From the NCBI GenBank assembly GCA_021793595.1, contig JAJYSL010000138.1:1-10759 (forward strand): a stretch of 10,759 bases of DNA, read 5' to 3'. The stretch is from Acidobacteriota bacterium. GTDB lineage: Bacteria; Acidobacteriota; Terriglobia; Terriglobales; Acidobacteriaceae. The stretch's first letter is position 1; the number at the start of each line of letters is the position of its first letter. The notes under the pieces were generated by a model. It ran no database searches, was not told where the DNA came from, and saw only the letters and a program-made list of their open reading frames with translations. Position numbers and translations under genes: made by a program. Of this stretch, positions 1 through 8,572 are shown piece by piece.

Positions 1-2948
1 TGATTGCCGGCGCAAACACGGACGCTGTGCAAGAAATGCAGGTCATGACGGCCGACTATTCCGCAGAATACGGCGGCGCTTCTGGCGCTCAGGTCCGCAT
101 CGTGACCAAGAGTGGTACCACGGATTTCCATGGTTCCGCCTATGAGTACCTGCGCAACTCGGCGATGAACGCGAATACGTGGGGCCGCAACGTGAGTCCT
201 ACCACCCGATTCATTACGACTCCATTCCGCTACAACAACTTCGGATTTTCCGTTGGCGGTCCGGTGTGGGCTCCAAAGGTTCCGGTTCTCGATAAATTGA
301 GAAATAAATTCTTCTTCTTTATTAACGAGGACTGGATCCGTTATCGGCAGGAGGCGAACACCTCTCAGACGGAACCAACCGCCAGGATGCGCGGACAGAA
401 TAATGGCGGTACGGGTGCAGACTTCAGTGAATTGCTGGTTCCGAACCCGTACTACAAGGGCGTAACGCAAATCTACCAGCCTGGCACCTGTCCCACGGTG
501 GGCGCACCGACTTGCGTTCCTTTTCCCAATAACTTCATTCCCGCCGCGGACTTAAGCCCCAACGGCATGGCGATCATTAACTCCTCTCCTGTGCCGATTC
601 CTGGTTACCAGAATGGGTCTAATAACTGGGAGGGCAATGCTCCGAATCCAATCAATCAAAGGAAGGGTCAAATCAACGGCGATCTCCTGATTACTCCGAG
701 CCAGCACCTACTGTTCCGGCGCTCGGATAACAGTTGGACCTCGGTGAACCCATTCAATGAGGGCAACGACTTGGTGCCCACGGTTCAGCCCCGTCCAAAC
801 CAGGTTAACTCGCTGGGCTGGACTTGGACGATCAGTCCGACCATGATCAACGAAGCGCACTTCAGTGTCAGTATTGACGATGTGTACACCAATCAGCAGC
901 CGGGTGGACTTGGCTTGAACCGCGCTTCGGTGGGCGGTCGGGCCGTCACGCCGTATTCTCCTAACGGCATCAACTTTGCTTACATCGTTGCTGGCCCGAA
1001 GAGCGTTGAGGCTAAAATTCCGACAGTCAACGTTCCGGTCTTCGCCAATATCAATGGCGGCCCGTATCCTTCCACGTCTTCCGGTATCATCTATGCCGGG
1101 ACGGACAGTTTGACGAAGGTGTGGGGAAACCATACGTTCAAGGCTGGCATCTTCTTTGACTATGCAGGTGAGAACGACAACGACCAGATCAACGTCTCCA
1201 CCGTTCCTGGAGGCGCCAGCAACCAGAACGGTACGTTCTTCCTGAGCGATACGGGAACAGCAGTGAATGGGACCACGGGCGTCGGCGAAGCTAACCTCGC
1301 CCTCGGCCTTGCTGATAGTTACACGGAAATCGGTACTCGTGCATTCACGGTGTGGCGCGGTAAATTGTTTGAGGAATTTGCTCAGGACAACTGGCAGGTC
1401 ACTCCGAAACTGAATATCGACTACGGTCTGCGTGTCAGCACGAATCTTCCTCCGTATGCGCAGTGGGGCAATGCGGACTACTTCGATTCTAAGCTCTACA
1501 ATCCGGCCGATGCTGTTACCATTAACTCTGCTGGCTTGGTCGTTCTTGGTACGGGCAACGCATTCAACGGCATCGTGATTCCCGGCTTCAGCAAATTCCC
1601 CTCCACTGCCCTCCAGCACAATGTCCTTGCGGCGCAACCGTCGCCAGCGGGCGACATTTGCGCGGGACTTCCTTGCACAGGTCTGTTTCATCCTGAGCTC
1701 CGGAAGGGATTTGTAAACAAGACCACGCAGTGGCAACCTCGCATTGGATTTGCCTATCAGATATATCCCAAAACTGTGATCCGCGGCGGCATTGGCCGGT
1801 TCGTGGAAAACAAGGGCATCATTGACAACGTCTTCCCTGGCGGCAATTCACCGTTCCAGCCGACGGTTACGGTTAACGATGTAAGCGTGGATAATCCAGG
1901 CGCTCACATTACAACGAGTGTCGAGCCTGCCATTACATTCACCAGCATGAGTCAGAGCCTGGTTCCGCCAACCCGCGTGAACTGGAACATTACCATACAG
2001 CAGCAGCTTCCGTGGCGTTCCACTGGGCAAATCGCCTATGTGGGTGCAGCCGGTCGGCACAACTGGATCGATCACGATGTGAACCAGGCTCCGGTCGGTA
2101 CATTGACGAATCCTGCCAATAAAGGTGTGCCGCTCCAGGCTCTCCGGCCCTATAAAGGCTTCAACTTTATTGATCTCGAATACGCTGGAGCTAACGAATC
2201 CTACAACGGACTGCAGATGTCTTATCAAAAACAGTTCGGCATCGGTTCTGAGGTGGGCCTCGCCTACACTTGGTCGAAGGATATGGATAGCGGTTCGAAT
2301 TACCACACCATTGTCCCTGACACTTATGACACGAGTAACCTCTGGGGGCCGTCAGAGTTTGATAAGCGCCAGGTGCTGACGTTTAACTTCCTCTACACTC
2401 TGCCATTCTGGAATGCGCAAAATACGATTCCGTCGAAATTGCTTGGTGGCTGGCAGTTCAGCGGAAGCGCTCAGGCGCAAACCGGCTCTCCCTGCTCCGC
2501 GGGTACTGGTTCCAGCAACGACTATGCTGGCGTTGGCGAAACAGGCAGCTTCAACTGCAACACGAATGTCGGCCAGTTCTGGGTACAGAGCGGGAAAATC
2601 AGCAATCCGCATAAATTTGCTGGTCCAACCGGTGGAGCTGGCAGTGGCCAGTGGTTCTCGGGTACTTTCACTCCACCTGCTGCAGGAACATTCAACTTGC
2701 AGAAGCACATCCGCGACAATCTCTACTCGCCTGGAATCAATCTGAAGATGTGGAACCTGGCACTGATTAAGACGTTCCGTGTCTACAAGGCGAATGAGTT
2801 CCAGTTCCGCGCAGAAGCGTATGACGTCTTCAATTACGCGACTCTGGGTGGTGCCAACTACAACCCAACTTCATCTCAATTTGGTCAGGTGAACGGTAAG
2901 AACGGCACGTCTCGCAACCTGCAGGTTGGTCTGCGATACCAGTTCTAA
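1..2948 (+). CDS. TonB-dependent outer-membrane receptor, 5'-truncated
   Basis: This is the C-terminal majority (about 981 codons, reading frame beginning at base 3) of a TonB-dependent receptor, an outer-membrane beta-barrel that imports ligands using energy from TonB-ExbBD. The visible N-terminus is the end of the plug domain: a DAVQEMQV stretch (bases 24-47), then SAEYGGASGAQV and TKSGTTDFHGSAYEYLRN, which match the conserved plug pattern of the large acidobacterial/Oar-like receptors. The rest is long, rich in Asn, Gly, aromatic residues and alternating strands, and ends in QVGLRYQF, with the terminal Phe typical of barrel proteins inserted by BamA. The frame is open throughout to TAA, with no frameshift. 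The signal peptide, the probable carboxypeptidase-like regulatory domain and the TonB box lie off the left edge. The GTG at 27 is an internal codon, not a start. The ligand cannot be read from sequence; the downstream glycosidases make a glycan or oligosaccharide plausible, but this is inference. Confidence 0.93.
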   Translation, partial: IAGANTDAVQEMQVMTADYSAEYGGASGAQVRIVTKSGTTDFHGSAYEYLRNSAMNANTWGRNVSPTTRFITTPFRYNNFGFSVGGPVWAPKVPVLDKLRNKFFFFINEDWIRYRQEANTSQTEPTARMRGQNNGGTGADFSELLVPNPYYKGVTQIYQPGTCPTVGAPTCVPFPNNFIPAADLSPNGMAIINSSPVPIPGYQNGSNNWEGNAPNPINQRKGQINGDLLITPSQHLLFRRSDNSWTSVNPFNEGNDLVPTVQPRPNQVNSLGWTWTISPTMINEAHFSVSIDDVYTNQQPGGLGLNRASVGGRAVTPYSPNGINFAYIVAGPKSVEAKIPTVNVPVFANINGGPYPSTSSGIIYAGTDSLTKVWGNHTFKAGIFFDYAGENDNDQINVSTVPGGASNQNGTFFLSDTGTAVNGTTGVGEANLALGLADSYTEIGTRAFTVWRGKLFEEFAQDNWQVTPKLNIDYGLRVSTNLPPYAQWGNADYFDSKLYNPADAVTINSAGLVVLGTGNAFNGIVIPGFSKFPSTALQHNVLAAQPSPAGDICAGLPCTGLFHPELRKGFVNKTTQWQPRIGFAYQIYPKTVIRGGIGRFVENKGIIDNVFPGGNSPFQPTVTVNDVSVDNPGAHITTSVEPAITFTSMSQSLVPPTRVNWNITIQQQLPWRSTGQIAYVGAAGRHNWIDHDVNQAPVGTLTNPANKGVPLQALRPYKGFNFIDLEYAGANESYNGLQMSYQKQFGIGSEVGLAYTWSKDMDSGSNYHTIVPDTYDTSNLWGPSEFDKRQVLTFNFLYTLPFWNAQNTIPSKLLGGWQFSGSAQAQTGSPCSAGTGSSNDYAGVGETGSFNCNTNVGQFWVQSGKISNPHKFAGPTGGAGSGQWFSGTFTPPAAGTFNLQKHIRDNLYSPGINLKMWNLALIKTFRVYKANEFQFRAEAYDVFNYATLGGANYNPTSSQFGQVNGKNGTSRNLQVGLRYQF

Positions 2949-2964
2949 TCGGCAATTCTCAACC

Positions 2965-2993
2965 CTTGTGCGCGGCTAAAACCCGCGCGCAAG
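2965..2993 (+). other. GC-rich hairpin after the receptor gene
   Basis: CTTGTGCGCGG pairs with CCGCGCGCAAG over 11 bp (one G-U wobble) around the 7-base loop CTAAAAC. It begins 16 bases after the receptor stop codon and lies just before the intrinsic terminator. It has no T tract, so it is more likely an mRNA 3'-end stabilising or processing hairpin, or a copy of a short palindromic repeat, than a terminator in its own right. Confidence 0.55.
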
Positions 2994-3009
2994 TTGGAAA
3001 TCTCAACCG

Positions 3010-3044
3010 CTCCCGTACAGCGAAAGTTGTACGGGAGTTTTTTT
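3010..3044 (+). terminator. Intrinsic terminator of the receptor gene
   Basis: A perfect 10-bp stem (CTCCCGTACA with TGTACGGGAG) extends by a G-U and a C-G pair to a GAAA tetraloop. It is followed at once by seven T residues (3038-3044). It sits about 60 bases after the receptor stop and is a classic Rho-independent terminator. It implies that the downstream mannosidase normally has its own promoter. Confidence 0.92.
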
Positions 3045-3344
3045 GACGATTTTTGGCTTTGCTGACCTCCAGCTCCAATTCCATCACAACCGGAGCGCAA
3101 CGCAGTGCAGTAACCTGTGCGTACTGCATCGCAACCAGCTTCCTCACCTATTTCAGCTCCATTCGAGCTACATATCAAGATTCATAACAGAGCTATGTGT
3201 TAACCGGTGTAACTGGATACGACAGAATGTTTGCATTCACTCGAGTAGCTTTGCGCGGGTATACTTTATGTATACTGAGTGACGCCGAGCAGTGAGAAGA
3301 TAGGTTTTAAACAACAACTAATACTTGATAAAGGTGGCATGCGA
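3045..3344. other. Intergenic region before the mannosidase; no gene seen
   Basis: About 300 bases between the receptor terminator and the mannosidase start. Short open frames cross it on both strands, but none has a recognisable protein, a convincing ribosome site or conserved-looking composition. It contains a 7-bp inverted repeat (TGCAGTA/TACTGCA, 3106-3128) and, nearer the gene, the GTATAC palindrome and promoter candidate listed separately. Confidence 0.6.
3236..3275 (+). promoter_or_regulatory. Candidate promoter and 17-bp palindrome upstream of the mannosidase
   Basis: GTATAC at 3259-3264 and again at 3270-3275, separated by TTTAT, form a 6-5-6 palindrome. Each copy also carries a TATACT hexamer close to a sigma-70 -10 box (3260-3265 and 3271-3276). 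TTCACT at 3236-3241 lies 18 bases before the first of these and matches four of six -35 positions. Transcription from here would leave a leader of about 70 bases before the chosen start at 3345. A palindrome overlaying the -10 is the usual place for a repressor operator. Both the promoter and the operator are inference; no regulator gene is in view. Confidence 0.35.
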
Positions 3345-5846
3345 ATGGATTCGGATGGGGTATCGAGAAGGGATTTTCTAGTCGGTGGCGCAACCGCCAT
3401 CGGAGCTTTGGCGACTACAGACATATTCGGACAAAGTACACAGCAGTCAGATTCTTCCCGCCGGGTCTTACACATCATTGGATATTCCCATATAGATGCG
3501 GCGTGGCTTTGGCCATGGAGAGATGGCTCCAACCTGGTGCTTAGTACGGCTCGCAGCGCCCTCGATCGCATGAACGAGACCCCGGGTTTTCGATATTGCC
3601 ACTCTTCGTCGATGCATTATCGCTGGATCCAGAAGGCTGACCCCGAAATGTTTGCCGAGGTACAACAGCGCATCCGCGAGGGTCGATGGGAAGTCGTGGG
3701 CGGCTGGCCTGTCGAACCGGATTGCAATCTTCCCGCCACCGAAAGCTTTGTTCGCCATGGGCTCTACGGAAAGAGGTATTGCCAGCGCAATTTGGGCGTA
3801 GATGTAAAAATTGGTTTCAATCCGGATTCGTTTGGCCACGCGGCCGGCTTGCCCACCATCCTGAAGCAATCCGGGTACGACTATTACGTATTCATGCGGC
3901 CGGAACCTACCGATCAGAATAATGCAGATTTGCCTTTACTGTTTTGGTGGGAAGGGCCGGATGGTTCCCGCGTGCTGACGCTAAGGATTCTGGGCTCGTA
4001 TGACAATCCAGCTAACAGAATTCCAAAGGTCGCGGACCAGAGTTTTGCATCAGGATTTTCTCATGGAGCGTTCTTTCTGGGTGTCGGCGACCATGGCGGC
4101 GCGGTGACGAAAGAACAAATCCGGCAGGTCCTCGAATTAAGAAAGGATTCCAGCTTACCGGAACTTCGCTGGAGCACCACTCGCGAATTCTTTCAGGCAG
4201 TTGGAGCTTCTCCGGCAATGGCAAATCTTCCTGTTATCAAAGGTGGGTTACAGCATCATGCACGAGGATGCTATTCCGCCAACGGAGAGATGAAGTATCA
4301 AAATCGCAGGTCAGAGCGCGCCATGGTGGAGTCGGAAAGCTTGGCATGGCTGACCAACAGCATGTTGAATCGCTCTTATCCGAAGCCCGAATTCGAAGAA
4401 GCCTGGTGGAATATTCTGTTTAATCAGTTTCACGACTTACTCGCCGGCTCGGCGCTCTATTCCGATTACACGGATGCGCGGGATGGACAGGGGTTGGCAT
4501 GCCAAACCGCCAATTCTAAAAAAATACAATCCCTGGAATCAGTTGCCAAGCAGGTGGACACCAGCCAGGCGGAAGGCGGCTTGGTTTTTGTCTTCAATCC
4601 TCTGCCTTGGCGACGCAAGGCCTACTTGCAATATGTTCCCGGCGGCGAGAGTCGGCACACTCCAATTACCTATCTGCAAGCCCACGATGGCGCAAAAATC
4701 CCTGTCCAGATGCGACCGTCTGAAAGTATGACCATCTTCTATCCTCGACTGGCAGCCTGGGTTGATCTTCCTCCTTTTGGTTATCGAGTCTTCTCGGAGG
4801 GATTCGATGCGCCTCCGCCGGCGCCGACCTATAGTTCCTACGCAACCATTTCAGAGAATGGATTTGGAATTTCCTCCCTCAAGGCTTCGGACGGCGCGGA
4901 AATGCTGGCGTCGCCCATTGGCCTGGTCGCAATTAAGGATACGAGCGATACATGGTCGCATGGGGTCATGGAATTCAACGATGTGATTGGTCGGCCTACC
5001 TTGATTTCTTCCAAGGTGATAGAAGACGGACCGGTCCTGAAAATCACTCAACAGCGGTTGCGCTGGCAGCAGTCGGAAATTGCAGTCAATATCATGACAT
5101 TTCCTCAGTCCGACATCGTTAAACTGCATTTTGTCATCAACTGGCACCAGCATCAACAGATTCTAAAGCTGGAAATTCCCACCGCCCTTACTAGTCCAAG
5201 AGCATTTGCCCAGGTGTCGGGTGCTGTTGCGGAGCATCCCGTCAATGGTCACGAACAGCCCTATCACGACTGGGTTGCCGTGCAGGGTTCTTCCAATGGG
5301 AAGGATTACACAGTCGTGCTGGCAAACAATGGGACCTATAGCTATGACTGCCGGGATGCAGTTTTGCAAACCATCCTCATCCGGTCCGCACCTTTCGCCC
5401 GCCACAATCCTTCTCCACTCAATCCGGATAGTCTCGATGCGTGGCAGGATCAAGGCCGGCAGGAACGAGTTTTCTGGCTTGTTGGCCGCCCCGGCAAGTA
5501 CACAGATCTAAGCCTGGATCGCCTCGCCGATGAGTTACAGTCGCCTGCGGAATATGTGATGGACTCCAGACATCGCGGAAAGAAGGGTTGGGAGGATTCT
5601 TTCCTGGAGATTACGCCAAGTACAGTCTCCGTTCTCGCTATCAAACAGGCGGAGGGCTCCTCCGATGCGATGATCGTTCGCTTGCAGGAGCGTGCCGGGA
5701 AGCCGACTACGGCACGTTTGCAATCCTCTGTCCTGCACCTGGACAGCAACGTCGCGCTTCGTCCATGGGAGCTAAAAACTCTGCGCATTGAACGGGTGAA
5801 AGGCGCGCACGCGCAAGTCAGGGCCGTCTCCACTCTGGAAACCTAG
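3345..5846 (+). CDS. Tat-exported alpha-mannosidase, glycoside hydrolase family 38
   Basis: An 833-residue retaining, zinc-dependent alpha-mannosidase. I chose ATG 3345 because AAGGTGG (3331-3337) sits 7 bases upstream and it places a twin-arginine signal at the N-terminus: SRRDFL at residues 7-12, then a small hydrophobic stretch ending near IFGQ (27-30). Starting at GTG 3279 or ATG 3339 would bury or badly space these. GH38 landmarks follow in order: YSHIDAAWLWPW (47-58; H49 and D51 as zinc ligands), NPDSFGH (159-165; D161 as nucleophile and zinc ligand), GVGDHGG (246-252), HHARGCYSANGEMK (304-317), and NQFHDLLAGSALY (360-372; H363 as the fourth zinc ligand). The C-terminal half (about 400-833) fits the family's beta-sandwich domains. 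There is no lipobox cysteine, so a soluble periplasmic enzyme is expected. It probably removes terminal alpha-mannose from oligosaccharides; linkage specificity is not readable. Its neighbours suggest glycan scavenging. Confidence 0.93.
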   Translation: MDSDGVSRRDFLVGGATAIGALATTDIFGQSTQQSDSSRRVLHIIGYSHIDAAWLWPWRDGSNLVLSTARSALDRMNETPGFRYCHSSSMHYRWIQKADPEMFAEVQQRIREGRWEVVGGWPVEPDCNLPATESFVRHGLYGKRYCQRNLGVDVKIGFNPDSFGHAAGLPTILKQSGYDYYVFMRPEPTDQNNADLPLLFWWEGPDGSRVLTLRILGSYDNPANRIPKVADQSFASGFSHGAFFLGVGDHGGAVTKEQIRQVLELRKDSSLPELRWSTTREFFQAVGASPAMANLPVIKGGLQHHARGCYSANGEMKYQNRRSERAMVESESLAWLTNSMLNRSYPKPEFEEAWWNILFNQFHDLLAGSALYSDYTDARDGQGLACQTANSKKIQSLESVAKQVDTSQAEGGLVFVFNPLPWRRKAYLQYVPGGESRHTPITYLQAHDGAKIPVQMRPSESMTIFYPRLAAWVDLPPFGYRVFSEGFDAPPPAPTYSSYATISENGFGISSLKASDGAEMLASPIGLVAIKDTSDTWSHGVMEFNDVIGRPTLISSKVIEDGPVLKITQQRLRWQQSEIAVNIMTFPQSDIVKLHFVINWHQHQQILKLEIPTALTSPRAFAQVSGAVAEHPVNGHEQPYHDWVAVQGSSNGKDYTVVLANNGTYSYDCRDAVLQTILIRSAPFARHNPSPLNPDSLDAWQDQGRQERVFWLVGRPGKYTDLSLDRLADELQSPAEYVMDSRHRGKKGWEDSFLEITPSTVSVLAIKQAEGSSDAMIVRLQERAGKPTTARLQSSVLHLDSNVALRPWELKTLRIERVKGAHAQVRAVSTLET

Positions 5847-5861
5847 GGGGCCGCGACCCGG

Positions 5862-5876
5862 CGACGCACAACGTCG
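5862..5876 (+). other. Small hairpin just after the mannosidase
   Basis: CGACG pairs with CGTCG around the loop CACAA, starting 16 bases after the mannosidase stop codon. There is no T tract, so I do not call it a terminator; it could occur by chance in GC-rich DNA. Confidence 0.3.
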
Positions 5877-5904
5877 GCTATTCGTGGCGTGTCGATTGGA
5901 ATAC

Positions 5905-5935
5905 CCGATCCATTTCGTTTGGCGGAATGGGTCGG
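5905..5935 (+). other. 10-bp hairpin between the two glycosidase genes
   Basis: CCGATCCATT (5905-5914) pairs with AATGGGTCGG (5926-5935) across all ten positions, one of them G-U, around an 11-base loop. No T run follows directly; the only long one, nine T at 6005-6013, is 70 bases further on. It lies in the 194-base gap between the mannosidase and the next glycosidase. A site that lowers read-through, or an mRNA-processing or stability hairpin, are both possible. Confidence 0.45.
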
Positions 5936-6040
5936 TGCCCGCGGTGCCGCCCTGTGCATCGTCTCCAACACGCTAGCATCGCTCCATCCATTCCACCCGG
6001 TTGATTTTTTTTTGAACGAACGAAAGAAGGGCCAGATCGA

Positions 6041-8572
6041 GTGAAACGTAGAAAGTTTTTGAAGCTGGCGACGGCCGCTGTAGTAACTCCCTCCTTGGGA
6101 CTGGCGCAAAACCGAACTACTCTCGACCTACGAAATTCCACCGTCGTGGTAGGTGCTTCGCCCACGGCAAGAGAATCGAAAGCGGCGCAGGTGCTGGTGG
6201 AAGAAGCAGCCAAGCGCTGCGGGATAACATGGCCGGTAGGCAGCTCGAAAAAAGCCGGGGCTCAAGTTACGATTTATCTTGCCACGCGTCAGTCGGCAAG
6301 TAAGCTGTCCCAGCGCAACCTGGTTCCCGAAGCCACCCTTCGCGGATTGCAGCCCGACGGATTTGTTCTGCGCACCGGGCAGGGCAGCGACGGCGAATGG
6401 ATTGCAGTTTTCGGCACAGATGAGCGCGGGCTCTTATTCGGAGTCGGCAAGCTGCTGCGCCTCATTGATTTCTCGCGCCAGCAGGCCAGCGTTGCCGCCA
6501 GCCAGTTGCATCTCACCAGTCATCCGGAATACAGGCTGCGCGGACAGCAGCTTGGCTATCGACCAAAGACGAATGCCTACGATGCCTGGACGGTGGAGAT
6601 TTGGGATCAGTACATTCGCGAACTAGCTATCTTCGGGAACAATGCCATTGAATTGATTCCGCCGCGCTCGGACGATCTTCCCGATAGCCCTCACTTTCCA
6701 CTGCCCCCGGCGCAAATGATGGTGCAGATGTCCCGCATCGCCGATAGCTATGGGCTGGACGTGTGGGTCTGGTATCCGGCCATGGATCGCGATTACAGTG
6801 ATCCTGCGACCGTGCAAAAGGCTTTGAAGGAATGGGCCGTCACCTTTGCCATGCTGCCACGCCTCGACGCTGTATTTGTTCCGGGAGGCGACCCAGGCCA
6901 TACCCAGCCGAAATATCTGCTGGCATTGCTCGAGAAGCAAAAGAAGAGTCTGACTCAGTATCATCCTCATGCCACAATGTGGGTGTCGCCGCAAGGATTC
7001 AGCGCTGATTGGATGCAGGAATTTTTCGGCATTCTCCGGCAGGACAACACGAAGCATTGGCTGGACGGAGTCGTCTTCGGTCCTCAATCCCGGCTGACAG
7101 CCAAAGAAATGCGTCAGCAGGTACCGCAGAACTACCCCATCCGCTGTTATCCCGACATTACCCATAGCGTGGAATGCCAGTATCCGGTGCCGGACTGGGA
7201 TGTGGCTTATGCGTTGACCGAGGGGCGCGAAGTGATCAATCCGCGCCCGCGTGGAGAAGCGACAATTCTGCGGCGCATTCTGCCGGAGTCGATCGGCTTT
7301 ATCACCTATTCGGAAGGCTGCAACGACGATGTCAATAAGTTTGTGTGGAGCTCGCTAGCCTGGGATTCGCGGCAAACGGTTTTGGATGTGCTGCGCGATT
7401 TTGCCCATTTCTTTATCGGGAGCCAGGAAGGCGAGGGTTTCGCGCAGGGGTTGATGCATCTGGAACGGAACTGGGAAGGTCCGTTGGCGACCAACGCCTC
7501 GGTGGAGGTAACGCTCGAGCGTTTCCAGGACATCGAACGCAGCTGTTCTCCGGCGGTGACGGAAAACTGGAGGTTCCAGCAGGCGCTCTATCGCGCGTAT
7601 TACGACGTGTTTGTGCGCCGCCGTCTGCTCAACGAGACCGCGCATGTGGAACGGGCGCGCGACCAATTATCTCGGGTTTTGGGCATTGGCTGGGGCTCCG
7701 TGTCGCTCGGGATTGGAGATCGGCCGCTCCCAGCTCCGCCGAATGGTCTGCTTCCCGATCCGCTGCTTGCCAAAGCGCAGGACATTCTGGAAGAAACGAT
7801 GACCGAGCCGACCGGCGGCGAATTGCGGACGCGCATTCTGGAACTGGGTGCGGCGCTGTTTCAAAGCATCCGCATGCAGCTTGCGGTCGAGCGTTACGAT
7901 GCCGAAGCCGTCGAACGGGCTGCGAATCTGGATACCTTGGACTTCCCGGTTACCGACACAGCATGGATGCGTCGCCAGATACTGGAGATTCGCAAAATCC
8001 AGGATCCCAGAACGCAGATCAATGCCATCCACGCGCTGCTATTCCGCACCGACCCTGGCCCGGGAGGGTTTTACGATCAGCTCGGAAATGTCGCCAACCG
8101 TCCGCATCTGGTGTTGGGCCCGGGAACAATGGTAGACCCTGAGATGCGCGATTCCCCGATGATCGGATTCGATTATCCGGATTCGCGGTATGATACCGTG
8201 CCGATCGCCTGGAAATGCTGGGCGGGTTCGCTCTTCGATGCCCCGCTGGTGATGCGGTATCCAAACCTCGACCGGCAGACAAAATACCGTTTGCGGGTGG
8301 TGCACTCCGGAGACGAGCCGGATAAGAAGCTCCGCCTCATGGCCAACGATACTATCGAGATTCATCCTTATGCATTGCGCACCTGGCCTCCCGCTCCGCA
8401 GGAATTTGCCATTCCCGCGGAGGCGACCGCCAGCGGCGACCTGAAGCTGACCTGGACACGCGAACCGGGCTTGGGGGGCAATGGACGCGGTTGCCAGGTG
8501 GCCGAAGTCTGGCTGATCCCAATCCTTCCTGTGGAGCCTCCTGACAATGACAAATATCAAGAGCAATTCTAG
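6041..8572 (+). CDS. Tat-exported glycosidase-like protein with GH20/GH67-type N-terminal domain, family unassigned
   Basis: An 843-residue protein starting at GTG, with AGAAGGG (6025-6031) 9 bases upstream. A twin-arginine signal, RRKFLKLATAAV at residues 3-14, probably ends near GLAQ (20-23). Residues about 30-160 look like the alpha/beta domain that precedes the barrel in GH20 hexosaminidases and GH67 alpha-glucuronidases, notably FGTDERGLLFGVGKLLRLID (124-143). Residues about 165-450 look like a TIM barrel: YRLRGQQLGYRP, VFVPGGDPGHTQP (278-290), YPDITH (370-375) and GFITYSEGCNDD (419-430). The acidic residues D284, D372, E425, D429 and D430 are candidates for catalysis, but I cannot assign them. 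A helical region and a C-terminal beta-rich part follow. It probably hydrolyses a glycoside outside the cytoplasm, a uronic-acid or hexosamine-bearing glycan being the analogy-based guess. The 26-bp overlap with the aldolase gene points to co-translation. Confidence 0.8.
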   Translation: MKRRKFLKLATAAVVTPSLGLAQNRTTLDLRNSTVVVGASPTARESKAAQVLVEEAAKRCGITWPVGSSKKAGAQVTIYLATRQSASKLSQRNLVPEATLRGLQPDGFVLRTGQGSDGEWIAVFGTDERGLLFGVGKLLRLIDFSRQQASVAASQLHLTSHPEYRLRGQQLGYRPKTNAYDAWTVEIWDQYIRELAIFGNNAIELIPPRSDDLPDSPHFPLPPAQMMVQMSRIADSYGLDVWVWYPAMDRDYSDPATVQKALKEWAVTFAMLPRLDAVFVPGGDPGHTQPKYLLALLEKQKKSLTQYHPHATMWVSPQGFSADWMQEFFGILRQDNTKHWLDGVVFGPQSRLTAKEMRQQVPQNYPIRCYPDITHSVECQYPVPDWDVAYALTEGREVINPRPRGEATILRRILPESIGFITYSEGCNDDVNKFVWSSLAWDSRQTVLDVLRDFAHFFIGSQEGEGFAQGLMHLERNWEGPLATNASVEVTLERFQDIERSCSPAVTENWRFQQALYRAYYDVFVRRRLLNETAHVERARDQLSRVLGIGWGSVSLGIGDRPLPAPPNGLLPDPLLAKAQDILEETMTEPTGGELRTRILELGAALFQSIRMQLAVERYDAEAVERAANLDTLDFPVTDTAWMRRQILEIRKIQDPRTQINAIHALLFRTDPGPGGFYDQLGNVANRPHLVLGPGTMVDPEMRDSPMIGFDYPDSRYDTVPIAWKCWAGSLFDAPLVMRYPNLDRQTKYRLRVVHSGDEPDKKLRLMANDTIEIHPYALRTWPPAPQEFAIPAEATASGDLKLTWTREPGLGGNGRGCQVAEVWLIPILPVEPPDNDKYQEQF

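Noticed and set aside
708..1736. A 342-codon open frame on the minus strand inside the TonB receptor gene
   Set aside because: It is antisense to a clear, uninterrupted receptor frame, has no recognisable domain and looks like a codon-bias shadow.
2945..3282. Short open frames on both strands in the receptor-mannosidase gap
   Set aside because: Fewer than 80 codons each, no ribosome site, no recognisable protein, and they overlap the terminator or promoter structures.
3279..3344. GTG 3279 as the mannosidase start
   Set aside because: No Shine-Dalgarno at the right distance, it overlaps the promoter region, and it puts the Tat motif too far from the N-terminus.
6005..6013. Run of nine T as a terminator of the mannosidase transcript
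   Set aside because: No stem-loop lies directly upstream; the nearest strong hairpin ends 69 bases earlier.
5843..6213. Minus-strand open frames of 88 and 111 codons across the glycosidase gap
   Set aside because: They overlap both flanking genes antisense and cover the hairpins; no domain or ribosome site was seen.
7345..8142. A 265-codon open frame on the plus strand inside the unassigned glycosidase
   Set aside because: Out-of-frame shadow of GC-rich coding sequence; the 843-residue frame has the signal peptide and domain motifs.
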